NCBI GenBank assembly: GCA_963697705.1
Contig: CAVOPA010000004.1
Coordinates: 1-64,000, forward strand
Direction: 5' to 3'
Origin: CAVUCH01 sp963697705
Lineage (GTDB): Bacteria > Acidobacteriota > Vicinamibacteria > Vicinamibacterales > JAENWD01
DNA length: 64,000 nt
How positions within the stretch are numbered: the stretch's first letter is position 1; every line of letters begins with the position of its first letter. Under the pieces are notes generated by a model that ran no database searches, was not told where the DNA came from, and worked only from the letters and a program-made list of their open reading frames with translations. The position numbers and the translations under genes were made by a program. Shown here piece after piece: positions 17,412 to 26,060 of the stretch.

Positions 17412-17708
17412 ATGGGCATGCCAGAGAGCACCGCAGAGCGGGTCGAGCTCAAGGTGGTGGGCAAGAGCGGCCAGATCTCGCTTGGCAAGAGCTACGCCGG
17501 CAAGACCCTGCGCCTCGAACGGCGCAGCGATGGGACGATGCTCCTCACCGCCGTGGCCGTTGTCCCCGAGCATCAGCTGTGGACGCTCGAGGAGCCGCAC
17601 CGCTCACAGATCGCGCGCGGACTCACATGGGCTGCCGGCACCAAGGCGAAAGAGACGAACCTCGACGCGTTGACCACGCGCACCGGACGTCGTCGTGGCG
17701 GTAAGTAG
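17412..17708 (+). CDS. Putative antitoxin of a second toxin-antitoxin pair
   Basis: 98 residues. The N-terminal 50 residues (ERVELKVVGKSGQISLGKSY) look like a swapped-hairpin AbrB-type fold and the basic tail ends GRRRGGK. The following gene overlaps its end by 14 bases, typical of toxin-antitoxin operons, and the pair lies directly after a truncated tRNA-Ser. Family assignment is by pattern only. Confidence 0.5.
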   Translation: MGMPESTAERVELKVVGKSGQISLGKSYAGKTLRLERRSDGTMLLTAVAVVPEHQLWTLEEPHRSQIARGLTWAAGTKAKETNLDALTTRTGRRRGGK

Positions 17709-18006
17709 CCGCGTCCGGCTCGACCTCAACAACCCCGAGTTCCAGGACGTCTTCTTTGAACTGCCGGTCGCCCAACTGAAGCAGGTGGTCGCGTCGCTCA
17801 GCCGGCTGAGAGAACTGGAATGGAATGCCCCGTACCGCCACACGGGGTATCAGTGGGAGCAGATCGGCCATCTGAAGGGACCGGGCGGCGCCAAGGTGTA
17901 TTCGATCCGCCTGAGTCAACAGATCCGCGCGACCGGTTACCGCGACGGCGACCTTCTCCGATTGGTGTCGCTTCATCCCGATCACGATTCCGCGTACGAG
18001 GGGTAG
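17695..18006 (+). CDS. Putative RelE/HigB-like toxin
   Basis: 103 residues, GTG start inside the preceding gene. The C-terminal half (GPGGAKVYSIRLSQQIRATGYRDGDLLRLVSLHPDHD) has the beta-strand and Arg/His arrangement of small RelE-fold RNases. Together with the upstream gene it forms a likely addiction module stabilising the island. The catalytic set is not certain. Confidence 0.5.
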   Translation: MAVSSRVRLDLNNPEFQDVFFELPVAQLKQVVASLSRLRELEWNAPYRHTGYQWEQIGHLKGPGGAKVYSIRLSQQIRATGYRDGDLLRLVSLHPDHDSAYEG

Positions 18007-18026
18007 CAGGGGTGGGACGGCGCGGC

Positions 18027-18363
18027 AGCCGATCGCCATCCGTGTGGACCCAGGCGTCCTCGAGCAGTTCCGAAAATTGGCTTGTCGCCGGCGCGTCGGC
18101 TGTCAGACATCAGGTACTCGCGCAGCACCTTCGAAGGGCGTCGCGTAGGGAGGCGTGATGAGACGCGAGGCGCACTCGCAGTGCCTCCTCATCGCGAGTA
18201 CATTTTGTCGTCATGCGATTCGAGAAGATGTGGATTGATCAGTGGCCAAGCGACAGGGGCGATCAAGCGATGATTCGGCGCTCGGCCCGCGCACGACTAC
18301 TTGGGGGGCGAGAAACTACAGCGACATTCGCGCCCGAGTGGCCGCGGTTTCTCGGCATCTGAC
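18027..18363 (+). pseudogene. Degenerate BrnA-like antitoxin and hypothetical protein fragments
   Basis: AIRVDPGVLEQFRKLACRRR near 18033-18095 resembles the start of BrnA/RHH antitoxins, followed in other frames by STFEGRRVG. From ATG 18213 a second piece reads MRFEKMWIDQ, later FAPEWPRFLGI, which I recall as ends of a conserved hypothetical protein whose middle is missing. Both look like decayed cargo. Low certainty. Confidence 0.3.
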
Positions 18364-18561
18364 GCGTCGTCACGCAAACGCCGAAGGCATCCCAGGCTAT
18401 CGAGCGCAGGGCGGCGCTATGTCCATCAAGCCTTTTCAGGCGCCCGTACGTGAAGCGAAACGGCACCAGCGGCGCTGGCGCAGACGCCCGACGCGACCCG
18501 CACGTTGAGCCCTCTTGCGGCCATGCATCATCGCATCATCACGATGAGAACCGCTGCGGTG

Positions 18562-18843
18562 GGGACAATCTCGGGGACAACCGCTCGTGCTGCGAGCGCG
18601 CCTCAAGTTGAGGCCTCTCAGTTGGTTAGGGACGTGGGGCCGAGCGGCCCGAGGTGAGCATGTTGGCGGATGGGCCCGCGACCGACGCCGACGCCCGCGG
18701 ATCTTGGCCAGAATCCAGCAAATACCGCGGTTTCAGAAACCGCCGGCTTGCGGACCAAAAAATGTGCGGTGGCCAAGTCCCATTTTCGGCTAGACTTACA
18801 GTCCGCGGTGAGGTGGCCGAGAGGCTGAAGGCGGCGGTTTGCT
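18562..18843 (+). repeat. Right copy of the tRNA-Ser attachment region
   Basis: Counterpart of 10957-11243. Contains the GGGACAATCTC/GGGACAACCGCT doublet, CCGCGGTTTCAGAAACCGCCGG hairpin halves and GACTTACAGTCCGC, and runs into the 5' half of the intact tRNA. This copy supplies the leader of the functional tRNA gene. Confidence 0.75.
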
Positions 18844-18900
18844 AAACCGTTGTACGGCCTAAAAGCTGTACCCAGGGTTCGAATCCCTGCCTCACCGCCA
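18807..18900 (+). tRNA. tRNA-Ser(GCU)
   Basis: A 94-base class II tRNA with encoded CCA. Acceptor GGTGAGG pairs with CCTCACC; anticodon GCT at 18841-18843 in GGTTTGCTAAACC; long variable arm TGTACGG/GCTGTAC; T arm CAGGGTTCGAATCCCTG. It is the intact target whose 5' half is repeated twice upstream, and it is followed by a tandem array of its own 3' end. Confidence 0.95.
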
Positions 18901-19097
18901 TCCCCTCGCTTTCGCTCGGGTCTCTCGGCGAGGTCTTCAGGCGTCGCGTGGGTCGCTGCGCGGCGACTGGCACGAATCCCGCCTCACCGCCATCCCCTCG
19001 CTTTCGCTCGGGTCTCTCGGCGAGGCCGGTCTTCAGGCGTCGCGTGGGTCGCTGCGCGCCCCGCGACTTGGCACGAATCCCTGCCTCACCGCCATCC
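18874..19097 (+). repeat. tRNA-Ser tail tandem repeats
   Basis: Two units of 92 and 101 bp plus a terminal partial copy. Each unit starts with the tRNA 3' end (CGAATCCCTGCCTCACCGCC) and continues with CTCGCTTTCGCTCGGGTCTC, TCTTCAGGCGTCGCGTGGGTCGC and a GCGAC..GGCA stretch. The minus strand of such arrays yields spurious proteins. Similar in plan to the rtT repeats after E. coli tyrT. Confidence 0.85.
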
Positions 19098-19456
19098 ATT
19101 CAAATTCGGCGAGATCTGTGCTGTTCGACGGTTCGCACGGGCGATTAGGGCGTGGCGCCCCAGCGGGAGCTCACGGTTGAGCGCCGATACTTGAACTGGA
19201 CCAACGACTCCCAGTCTTGGTGCGTGCTGACCCTCAGTATCAGAGCGACGTACGTGTCATTGCGACGCTCGAGGTACGCTCTCATGTAGAGCCGCTGACT
19301 TGACAGTCCGCCAGTGAACGTTGAACGCCTCCACTATCGGATCGACGGTTCGCGGGACGTGCGAGTACCTTTTCGAATGCGTCCAGCGATGCCGCCAAGT
19401 GCGTGATCGGTGGCGGCACGTAACCCTGCTGGCCATCACAATTGCGGATTGGTGCG
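19098..19456. other. Non-coding gap after the tRNA-Ser array
   Basis: No supported gene on either strand. Short minus-strand frames overlap but show no family features. Confidence 0.4.
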
Positions 19457-19834
19457 TCACCCACTCCCGACCGACTGCGGACGCGTAAATGACCACGCGT
19501 ACAGCGCGACGTTTATTCCCAACACAAGGGCAGCCAGGCTCATCTGCAGGGCAGGCGTTAACCCGTCGGGGTAGATGATTGGCACCAGGTAATGCTCAAT
19601 GAAACTGCCTTGATAACCAGCCCGCCCGGCCTGAGCCGCAAAGTAATTCTCGAGCGGTGTCAGAGGACAGACTAGCCCCGGGCTCATCTCCACATAAACA
19701 GCCCATGCAACGGCAAGGAGATGTGGACCGGTCACCCAGCGGTAGCGTCGTATCGTCAGGCCGCCGAAGACAACGAAGATCAAGAATGCGAAATGGATCG
19801 TGACCGTTAAATCGGTCAGCCATCGGTAGGTCAT
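19457..19834 (-). CDS. DUF2784 membrane protein
   Basis: 125 residues, about three membrane helices. It has the DUF2784 features: HFAFLIFVVFGGL near the start, then CPLTPLENYFAAQAG and IEHYLVPIIYPDGLTP. Complete. It is downstream of arsR on the same strand with 66 bases between. Function of the family is unknown. Confidence 0.85.
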   Translation of the reverse strand: MTYRWLTDLTVTIHFAFLIFVVFGGLTIRRYRWVTGPHLLAVAWAVYVEMSPGLVCPLTPLENYFAAQAGRAGYQGSFIEHYLVPIIYPDGLTPALQMSLAALVLGINVALYAWSFTRPQSVGSG

Positions 19835-19900
19835 GCCGTGTCCGCTTCACGCTCCGGCCAGTGACGTCCGTCGAACGGCGTACGTTTCTTGAGCCACGGC

Positions 19901-20314
19901 TCAGCGCGCGGAGGATCGGCGGCTCACCTGAACGAGATTGGTCCCGCCGCCGCAGCACGCGAAGGTTGGCCGCTGCTGCCTGGCCTCGCGCGTCGCGCCT
20001 TGCACGTGACCGAGGCAGTGCACGACGGCTGACAGCAGCGTCTGGAGCACCGGATCCTCGGGGTCGGCGAGGCGGTAGTAGACCCACAGACCGTCCTTGC
20101 GATCCAGCACGAGCCCGGTGCGCCGTAGGTAGGCCAGATGCCGCGATGCACGCGGCTGCGGGATCCCGAGCGTCTCGTGGATGTCGCACACGCACACCTC
20201 GCCGCCGGCGACGAGCGCCAGGATGCGCAGGCGCGTCTGATCCGCCATTGCCTTGAACAGCTGCTCCAGCGTCCCGATTCGCGCGGCTTGGGAAGATGAC
20301 ACCTTGGCGTTCAT
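19901..20314 (-). CDS. arsR: ArsR-family arsenic-responsive repressor
   Basis: 137 residues. Winged-helix core LEQLFKAMADQTRLRILALV, metal site VCVCDIHETLG (CxC, as in As(III)-binding ArsR), and the recognition helix PQPRASRHLAYLRRTGLV. The ATG at 20314 abuts a 20-bp AT-rich inverted repeat; an in-frame start further up would read through it. Divergent from arsM, with arsC and arsM completing a small arsenic set. The C-terminal FACCGGG could add metal ligands. Confidence 0.9.
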   Translation of the reverse strand: MNAKVSSSQAARIGTLEQLFKAMADQTRLRILALVAGGEVCVCDIHETLGIPQPRASRHLAYLRRTGLVLDRKDGLWVYYRLADPEDPVLQTLLSAVVHCLGHVQGATREARQQRPTFACCGGGTNLVQVSRRSSAR

Positions 20315-20334
20315 ATATTCGTGTTGACAAATAT
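20315..20334. promoter_or_regulatory. Probable ArsR operator
   Basis: ATATTCGTGTTGACAAATAT is an imperfect palindrome (outer ATATT/AATAT arms and inner GT...AC), the usual ArsR operator style. It touches the arsR start codon and contains TTGACA, so binding would block arsR and possibly arsM on the other side. Confidence 0.6.
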
Positions 20335-20514
20335 ACCACGCGGGGATAGCGTATGCGTGTAGGCGGATATAGGCCACTGGCGGAGTCCGAAAACGGAATG
20401 AAGGCGCGAATGGAACGAAGGCACGGAGCAGGAACGCGCGACTTGGCGCTGCACTGCCGGTAATACCCACGGCCGAGAACCTGCGGCCACGCCAATTCAG
20501 AGTCGAGGTACACG

Positions 20515-21357
20515 ATGTCGTTCAATACTCCAGAAAACGCCGAAGACCTGCGCGCCGTCGTACGCGAGAAATACGGTGCGGCCGCTCGCCGCGTGAACGC
20601 CGGCGGCAGCAGCTGCTGCGGCGCGTCAGCGGCTTCGTGCTGCGGACCGGATCCGATCACGTCGAACAACTACGTCGGCGGCGAGGCGGGCGAAGTGCCG
20701 GCCGAAGCGCTCGCCGCATCGCTCGGCTGCGGCAACCCGACAGCGCTGGCTGAACTGCGCGCCGGGGAGACAGTTCTCGATCTCGGTTCGGGCGGCGGCA
20801 TCGACGTGCTGCTGTCGGCGCGCCGCGTCGGGCCGACGGGCAAAGCCTACGGTCTCGACATGACCGATGAGATGCTCGCGCTCGCGCGCGAGAATCAGCA
20901 GAAATCCGGGCTCTCGAATGTCGAATTCCTGAAGGGCGAGATCGAGCACATCCCGCTGCCCGACAACAGCGTGGATGTGATCATCTCGAACTGCGTCATC
21001 AACCTCGCCGCCGACAAGGATCGCGTGCTCAGGGAAGCGTTCCGTGTGCTCAAGCCAGCCGGCCGCTTCGCCGTCTCCGATGTCGTCGTGCGCGGCGAGG
21101 TACCCGCGGCGATACGCCGCAACGTGGAGCTCTGGATCGGCTGCGTGGCCGGGGCGCTCGACGATCGGGATTACCGCGCGAAGCTGACGGCCGCCGGATT
21201 CGCAGACATCGACATCGAGCCGACGCGCGTCTACCAGAGCGCCGACGCCCTGTCGTTCTTCGAGGGCACTGACATCGACGTGGACGAGATCGCGGCCGCG
21301 GTCGACGGCAAGTTCATGAGCGCCTTCGTGCGTGCGCGAAAGCCCGTGTCCCGCTGA
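20515..21357 (+). CDS. arsM: Arsenite S-adenosylmethionine methyltransferase ArsM
   Basis: 280 residues. Methylates As(III) with SAM to methylated arsenicals. SAM site VLDLGSGGGIDVLL near residue 85; the arsenic-binding cysteines are present in NAGGSSCCG...SCCGPDP (N-terminal), ISNCVINL and WIGCVAGAL. Length and order match typical bacterial ArsM. Divergent from arsR across a 200-bp promoter region. Confidence 0.93.
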   Translation: MSFNTPENAEDLRAVVREKYGAAARRVNAGGSSCCGASAASCCGPDPITSNNYVGGEAGEVPAEALAASLGCGNPTALAELRAGETVLDLGSGGGIDVLLSARRVGPTGKAYGLDMTDEMLALARENQQKSGLSNVEFLKGEIEHIPLPDNSVDVIISNCVINLAADKDRVLREAFRVLKPAGRFAVSDVVVRGEVPAAIRRNVELWIGCVAGALDDRDYRAKLTAAGFADIDIEPTRVYQSADALSFFEGTDIDVDEIAAAVDGKFMSAFVRARKPVSR

Positions 21358-21494
21358 TTGCGCCGAGACGGACGCGCCCGAATTCCTGGTTTGTTCGTTT
21401 TGTTCGTCGGTCTTGGGTTGCGGTGAACCGGCGGCCGGAACCCAGGGCTCTATCGCCCATGACCAGTCCGTAAGCCAGCACCTGCGATGCTCAC

Positions 21495-21923
21495 ATGACC
21501 GGCAATCCGCCACCCTCGTCGATCCTGTTTCTCTGCGTCGCCAACTCCGCCCGCAGCCAGATGGCCGAAGGGCTGGCCAGGGCCAAGTTCGGCGAGCGTG
21601 TCCGCGTGCAGAGCGCGGGCTCAGAGCCGTCGCACGTAAACCCATTGGCCATCGACGCCCTGCGCGAGGTCGGCATCGACATCTCATCGCACAGGTCGAA
21701 ATCGGTGGACACGATCGATCCCTCGAGTGTGGATCTTGTGATCACGCTCTGCGCCGAAGAGGTCTGTCCGATGGGGCTCGCCGGCGTCGCTCGCCTTCAC
21801 TGGCCGTTGCCGGACCCTGCGGTCGCCAGCGGCGGCATCGAACGGTTTCGCGAGGTACGCGACGAACTCGCGCGGAGGATCGACGACCTGCTCGACGGTG
21901 AACGGTTGACGGTCAACGGTTAA
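21495..21923 (+). CDS. arsC: Arsenate reductase, low-molecular-weight phosphatase type
   Basis: 142 residues of the thioredoxin-coupled ArsC family. Reduces As(V) to As(III). P-loop CVANSARSQMAEG (C-x5-R) near residue 14, ITLCAEEVCP carries the further redox cysteines, and WPLPDPA the general acid loop. Follows arsM by 137 bases. Its 3' end is 11 bases from gltX. Confidence 0.88.
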   Translation: MTGNPPPSSILFLCVANSARSQMAEGLARAKFGERVRVQSAGSEPSHVNPLAIDALREVGIDISSHRSKSVDTIDPSSVDLVITLCAEEVCPMGLAGVARLHWPLPDPAVASGGIERFREVRDELARRIDDLLDGERLTVNG

Positions 21924-21934
21924 GATCGACGGTT

Positions 21935-23404
21935 GTGAGCACGCCCCGTGTCCGCTTCGCCCCTTCGCCGACCGGATTCCTGCACGTCGGCGGCGCCCGC
22001 ACCGCGCTTTTCAACTGGCTCTACGCGCGCCGGCACGGCGGCACGTTCGTGCTGCGCATCGAAGACACCGACGTGGAGCGATCGTCGGCCGACATGGTCA
22101 CCGGGATTCTGGAGGGCCTGCGATGGCTCGGTCTCGACTGGGACGAGGGACCGGAAGTCGGCGGCGCGCATGGTCCGTACTTCCAGTCGCAACGGCTCGA
22201 CCGTTATCACGCGATGGCGGACGCGCTCGTAGCGAACGGCCACGCATACTACTGTTATTGCTCACCTGAACGTCTCCAACAGAAGCGGCAGGAAGCCGAA
22301 GCCGCAGGCGGCGCCTGGATCTACGACCGCCGTTGCCTCTCTATCAGACCTGAGCAGATAGCCGATTACGAAGCCACCGGCGTCGCGCGCGCGGTTCGCT
22401 TCCGCGTGCCGGAGGGCGAGACGCGCTTCGTGGATCTCGTCCACGGGCCAATCGCGTTCGACCGCGCGCACATCGAAGACTTCGTCATCCTCCGCTCCGA
22501 TGGGTATCCCACCTACCACTTATCCGTCGTCGCGGACGATGTGGAGATGAGGATTACACACGTGGTGAGAGGCGACGACCACATCTCGAACACGCCGAAG
22601 CACGTGATGCTGTTCGAGGCGGCGGGCGCACCTGTGCCGCAGTTCGCGCACGTGCCGCTGATCCTGGGGCCCGACAAGAAACGGTTGAGCAAAAGGCACG
22701 GTGCTACCTCGGTGACGGAGTACGAGCGTCAAGGATATCTGGCCGAAGCGATGGTCAATTTCCTCGCGCTGCTTGGCTGGTCGCCCGGCACGAACCAGGA
22801 GCTGTTCACACGCGACGAGCTGATCGCGCAGTTCACGCTCGAGGGCATCAGCGGCGGCAACGCCGTGTTCAACCAGGAGAAGTTGGATTGGATGAACGCC
22901 CAGCACGTCGCCCACCTGTCGAACGAAGCGATCCTCACCCTGATTCGAGGGGATCTCGAGGCGGCGGGGCTGTGGCCGGTCCTTCACGACGACGTGCGTG
23001 GGCCTTGGATGAACCAGGCGATCGACTTGTTGAAGCCGCGGATCAAGAAGGTCAGCGACTTCGTCGCGCACCTCGAACCGTTCCTGCGGGAGCGCGTGGA
23101 TTACGATCCTTCCGCGGTCGAGAAGCATCTTGGAACAGCAGGGCTCGCCGCGCACATTGCCGCGCTGGCCGATGCGTACGAGCAACTCGCGACATTCGAC
23201 GTCGCTACAAGTGAGGCAAGTTTGCGGCACGTTGCGGAGACCCGAGGTGTGAAGGCGGGTGCCCTCATCCATGCGACCCGGGTGGCTCTCACGGGGAAGG
23301 CGGTGAGCCCTGGTCTCTTCGAGGTCGCCGAGCTGGTGGGTCAGTCGCGCACCGTCCAGCGGCTGCGACAGCTCGAGCGTTACCTGCAGACACGACCCGC
23401 CTGA
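21935..23404 (+). CDS. gltX: Glutamate-tRNA ligase
   Basis: 489 residues, class I aminoacyl-tRNA synthetase. HIGH-type motif FAPSPTGFLHVGGARTALFNW at residue 6 and KRLSKRHGATSV (KMSKS motif) near residue 248, followed by the anticodon-binding helical domain. GTG start. Intact, which shows that the sequence is good in this part of the window. A housekeeping gene following arsC. Confidence 0.96.
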   Translation: MSTPRVRFAPSPTGFLHVGGARTALFNWLYARRHGGTFVLRIEDTDVERSSADMVTGILEGLRWLGLDWDEGPEVGGAHGPYFQSQRLDRYHAMADALVANGHAYYCYCSPERLQQKRQEAEAAGGAWIYDRRCLSIRPEQIADYEATGVARAVRFRVPEGETRFVDLVHGPIAFDRAHIEDFVILRSDGYPTYHLSVVADDVEMRITHVVRGDDHISNTPKHVMLFEAAGAPVPQFAHVPLILGPDKKRLSKRHGATSVTEYERQGYLAEAMVNFLALLGWSPGTNQELFTRDELIAQFTLEGISGGNAVFNQEKLDWMNAQHVAHLSNEAILTLIRGDLEAAGLWPVLHDDVRGPWMNQAIDLLKPRIKKVSDFVAHLEPFLRERVDYDPSAVEKHLGTAGLAAHIAALADAYEQLATFDVATSEASLRHVAETRGVKAGALIHATRVALTGKAVSPGLFEVAELVGQSRTVQRLRQLERYLQTRPA

Positions 23405-23644
23405 CGCCCACCCAAACCTTCTTTGTTCCTTCGCCAAGTCACTGACGAATCGGTGCTTCCGGCTGCACGGCCTCGCGCCGACAGCCGCCGTCCGACCGGT
23501 CATGTGTCGCCCTGCGCCCCTAAACCCGCACGTCTCCAGCACTTAGGTCCCAGCCGTGGCATATCAGTTGCAGCCGCGCTGAGGGACATTGGGCTCCCGG
23601 CGGAGCACGGATTACAACGAGACCTACCCGGGTGGAGGAACACG

Positions 23645-23869
23645 GTGGCCAAAGAAGATCGCGGATTCGCATCGATGGACCGCGCCAAGCAGCGGGAAAT
23701 CGCGAGCAAGGGCGGGAAGGCGGCGCACCAGAAGGGAACCGCGCACGAGTGGACCAGCGAGGAGGCGCGCGAAGCCGGCCGCAAGGGCGGGATGGCGAGC
23801 CACCGGCGCAAGCAGCAGGCCCGCGAGGGCGGCAGCGCCGGCGAACAGGGCCGAGGCGACGAAGCCTAG
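23645..23869 (+). CDS. KGG-motif small stress protein
   Basis: 74-residue hydrophilic protein with two KGG-type motifs (EIASKGGKAAHQKG and EAGRKGGMASHRRK), as in GsiB/con-10 stress proteins. GTG start preceded by GGTGGAGGAA. Stand-alone gene. Likely a disordered stress-response protein. Confidence 0.8.
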   Translation: MAKEDRGFASMDRAKQREIASKGGKAAHQKGTAHEWTSEEAREAGRKGGMASHRRKQQAREGGSAGEQGRGDEA

Positions 23870-23914
23870 GAAGCGCGCACCGACCACTCGACCCGTATCA
23901 CCACGCGAGGGGGT

Positions 23915-23936
23915 GAGGGGGGATGCGTCCCCCCGG
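23915..23936 (+). terminator. GC-rich hairpin after the KGG gene
   Basis: GGGGGGA-TGCG-TCCCCCC forms a 7-bp stem about 50 bases after the stop. There is no T-tract, so it is only a possible terminator. Confidence 0.3.
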
Positions 23937-24094
23937 CCCACTCGTCTCGATCCACGCACTTCCGCGTTCCAGCCCTCGATTGCGCCTTCGCGCGTGGGCA
24001 TGCTGCTCGCTCGCGATCCGCTAGTTCTCCGGCTTGCCGCTCTGCCTAGCCACAGGTTAGACTGAACGTTCGTCGATCCCGCCGCGGCCATCAC

Positions 24095-24168
24095 TGGGAG
24101 GTCGTTCAACGGTAGGACACGTGGCTCTGGACCACGTTATCGGGGTTCGAATCCCTGCCTCCCAGCCA
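24095..24168 (+). tRNA. tRNA-Gln(CUG)
   Basis: A 74-base tRNA with encoded CCA. Acceptor TGGGAGG pairs with CCTCCCA; D arm GTTCAACGGTAGGAC; anticodon CTG at 24127-24129 within CGTGGCTCTGGACCACG; T arm GGGGTTCGAATCCCT. Its 3' end is repeated once right after the gene, three times at 39.8-40.0 kb and once in degraded form at 48.8 kb. Confidence 0.95.
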
Positions 24169-24277
24169 CTTCTTCGCATTCGCTCAGTCCCGGCTGGTCG
24201 GCACGGCTTCAGGCACGCAGCGTCTCGCGCTGCGCGCTCCGCGCCAGCGGGCACGAATCCCTGCCTCCCAACCAACT
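24148..24277 (+). repeat. tRNA-Gln tail repeat, left end of the island
   Basis: The tRNA 3' end (CGAATCCCTGCCTCCCAGCC) recurs exactly 106 bases later, with a spacer containing TTCGCATTCGCTCAG, GGCACGGCTTCAGGCACGC and a GC-rich CTCGCGCTGCGCGCTCCGCG. The same 106-bp unit, about 95% alike by eye, forms the array at 39.8 kb. Confidence 0.88.
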
Positions 24278-24307
24278 ATCTCGTTCTACCAATTCACCTT
24301 TCGCATT

Positions 24308-24940
24308 TCACCCCTTCGGCGTCTCCAAACTGTCTCCAACTGCGCGCAGCGTCGTGCGGTTTTCGAGCAGCCGGATCGTCGCGCCAGGGCCGCCGGACTC
24401 AGGTGCGAGTACCGCTGAGTCATCGCGAGGCTCGATGCCCGACGAGCTCTTGCACGCCCCGCATCGGTGCGCCATGCATCGCCAGGTGCGAGCAGAGCGT
24501 GTGACGCAGGATGCAAAGGCCGGTCGGCACCTTCGCGCGCTTGGCCGCGTAGCGAACGCGTTACCAGGCGCCCTGTCTGGTGATCGGCGTCCCGTCGTCT
24601 TTACACAACATGCGACGGCTGCGGAGATGCCTCTGCTGGCGGATCGCTGCCGCCAGCCGTTCGGTCATCCCGACGACCCGAATGCGTCCATTCTTCGGCG
24701 CCGTCAGCTCGCCACACCAGTCGGAGTGCCGCACCCGAATCTGCCGTCGTTCGAGATCGACGTCGGCCCACTCGAGTGCAACGATTTCGCCCGCCCGCAA
24801 CCCAGCCTCGCCTCCGAGAAGCGCGATGAGGTAGCTGCGCGGGTCGATCGTTTCCGCGGCTTTCAGCAAGCGCTCGTAGTCACCGAAATCGTGGAATGCC
24901 GCGTCGGTTCGCGGAACCCGTATCAGCCGGATCGAATGAA
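24308..24940 (-). pseudogene. Tyrosine integrase remnant
   Basis: Only the catalytic half remains. Reading from the right: IRLIRVPRTDAAFHDFGDYE, GGEAGLRAGEIVALEWADVD (catalytic R), an in-frame TAA after TRQGAW, ILRHTLCSHLAMHGAPMRG (catalytic H), then a frame change before MTQRYSHLSPAAL (catalytic Y) and another before IRLLENRTTLRAVGDSLE. Its 3' end points at the tRNA-Gln tail repeat. The N-terminal arm- and core-binding part is deleted at the junction with the aldehyde dehydrogenase fragment. Confidence 0.8.
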
Positions 24941-25871
24941 GGCGTCAGAGATCTGTCCGCGAGTGCATTTCCTCATCGGTCAGGTGTTTCGGGATGCGGG
25001 ATTCGGCGACGGCATTGTGAATGTCATCACCAACGATCCGCAGGACGCGGCGGTGATCGTCGACGCGCTCATCGACCACCCGGCGATCAAGCGCATCAAC
25101 TTCACGGGGTCAACTCGGGTGGGTCGCATCATCGCGCAACGAGCCGCGCGACATCTCAAGCCCGTACTGCTGGAACTTGGCGGCAAGGCGCCGCTCCTCG
25201 TGCTCGAGGACGCCGATCTGGATGAGGCGGTGAAGGCCGCCTCCTTCTGCGCCTTCATGCATCAGGGCCAAATCTGCATGTCCACCGAACGCATCATCGT
25301 AGTTGACGGCGTGGCAGACGAGTTTGCGTCGAAGCTACGGGACAAGGCTGCCACGATGGTGGCTGGCGATCCACGGGCAGGCAAGACGCCCCTGGGAGCC
25401 ATGATCGAGCGCAGCAACGTAGAGGCGGTCAATCGCCTCGTTGCCGATGCGCTCGCCAAGGGGGCAACCCGTCTCGCGGGCAACGAGGGCAGCGGTGTGC
25501 TGATGCCGGCCTGCGTCATCGACCATGTGACCGAAGGCATGGCCCTTTACCGAGAGGAATCGTTTGGCCCGGTCGTCGCTCTCATACGGGCTCGTGACGA
25601 CGATCATGCCGTCGATCTCGCGAATGATACGGAGTACGGCCTTTCGGCCGCTGTCTTTAGCCGTGACATCGCACGGGCTCTCAAGGTGGTCAACGCATCA
25701 AGTCAGGTATTGCCACATCAACGGTCCGACCGTTCAGACGAGGCTCAAATGCCGTTTGGCGGCACGAACTCGAGCGGCTACGGGCGGTTCGGCGGCATCG
25801 CGGGTGTGGCGGAGTTCACCGAATTGCGCTGGATTACGGTGGCGACAGAGCCTGGGCATTTTCCGATCTAG
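24936..25871 (+). pseudogene. NAD-dependent aldehyde dehydrogenase, N-terminus deleted
   Basis: Homology starts abruptly at KASEICPRVHFLIGQVFRDA and runs to the C-terminus. It keeps the FTGSTRVGRI nucleotide loop, the catalytic glutamate in LELGGKAPLL, catalytic cysteine in HQGQICMSTER and the EESFGPVV motif. About 180 N-terminal residues are missing. Resembles vanillin/salicylaldehyde dehydrogenases, fitting the aromatic cluster. A longer frame through the antisense integrase exists but is not homologous. Probably inactive. Confidence 0.82.
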
Positions 25872-26060
25872 AGTAGGCGGCCGAGCGAGCGCGTCGGCGC
25901 CACTGCAATTGCCATGGCTGAGAGGGCATTTACGTCCGACATGTTGCGCAACGTGTCAGGTCGGCTCCGGGACCCGCCACTCCCTTGACTCCGAGCTTCG
26001 CCGGCTGGGAATTGCCAAGGTGCTGATGCTGTTCTGCGCACGCCAGGAGTCCGTCGCGCG

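Noticed and set aside
18842..19099. Minus-strand proteins with RQGFEPW and RPTRRLK
   Set aside because: They are translations of the antisense tRNA-Ser and its tail repeats, a known annotation artefact; the same holds for EAGIRTP frames at 24.1 and 39.9 kb.
24354..25871. A 505-residue open frame ending in aldehyde dehydrogenase
   Set aside because: Its first ~195 residues are antisense to the integrase remnant and have no homology; only the part from 24936 is dehydrogenase.
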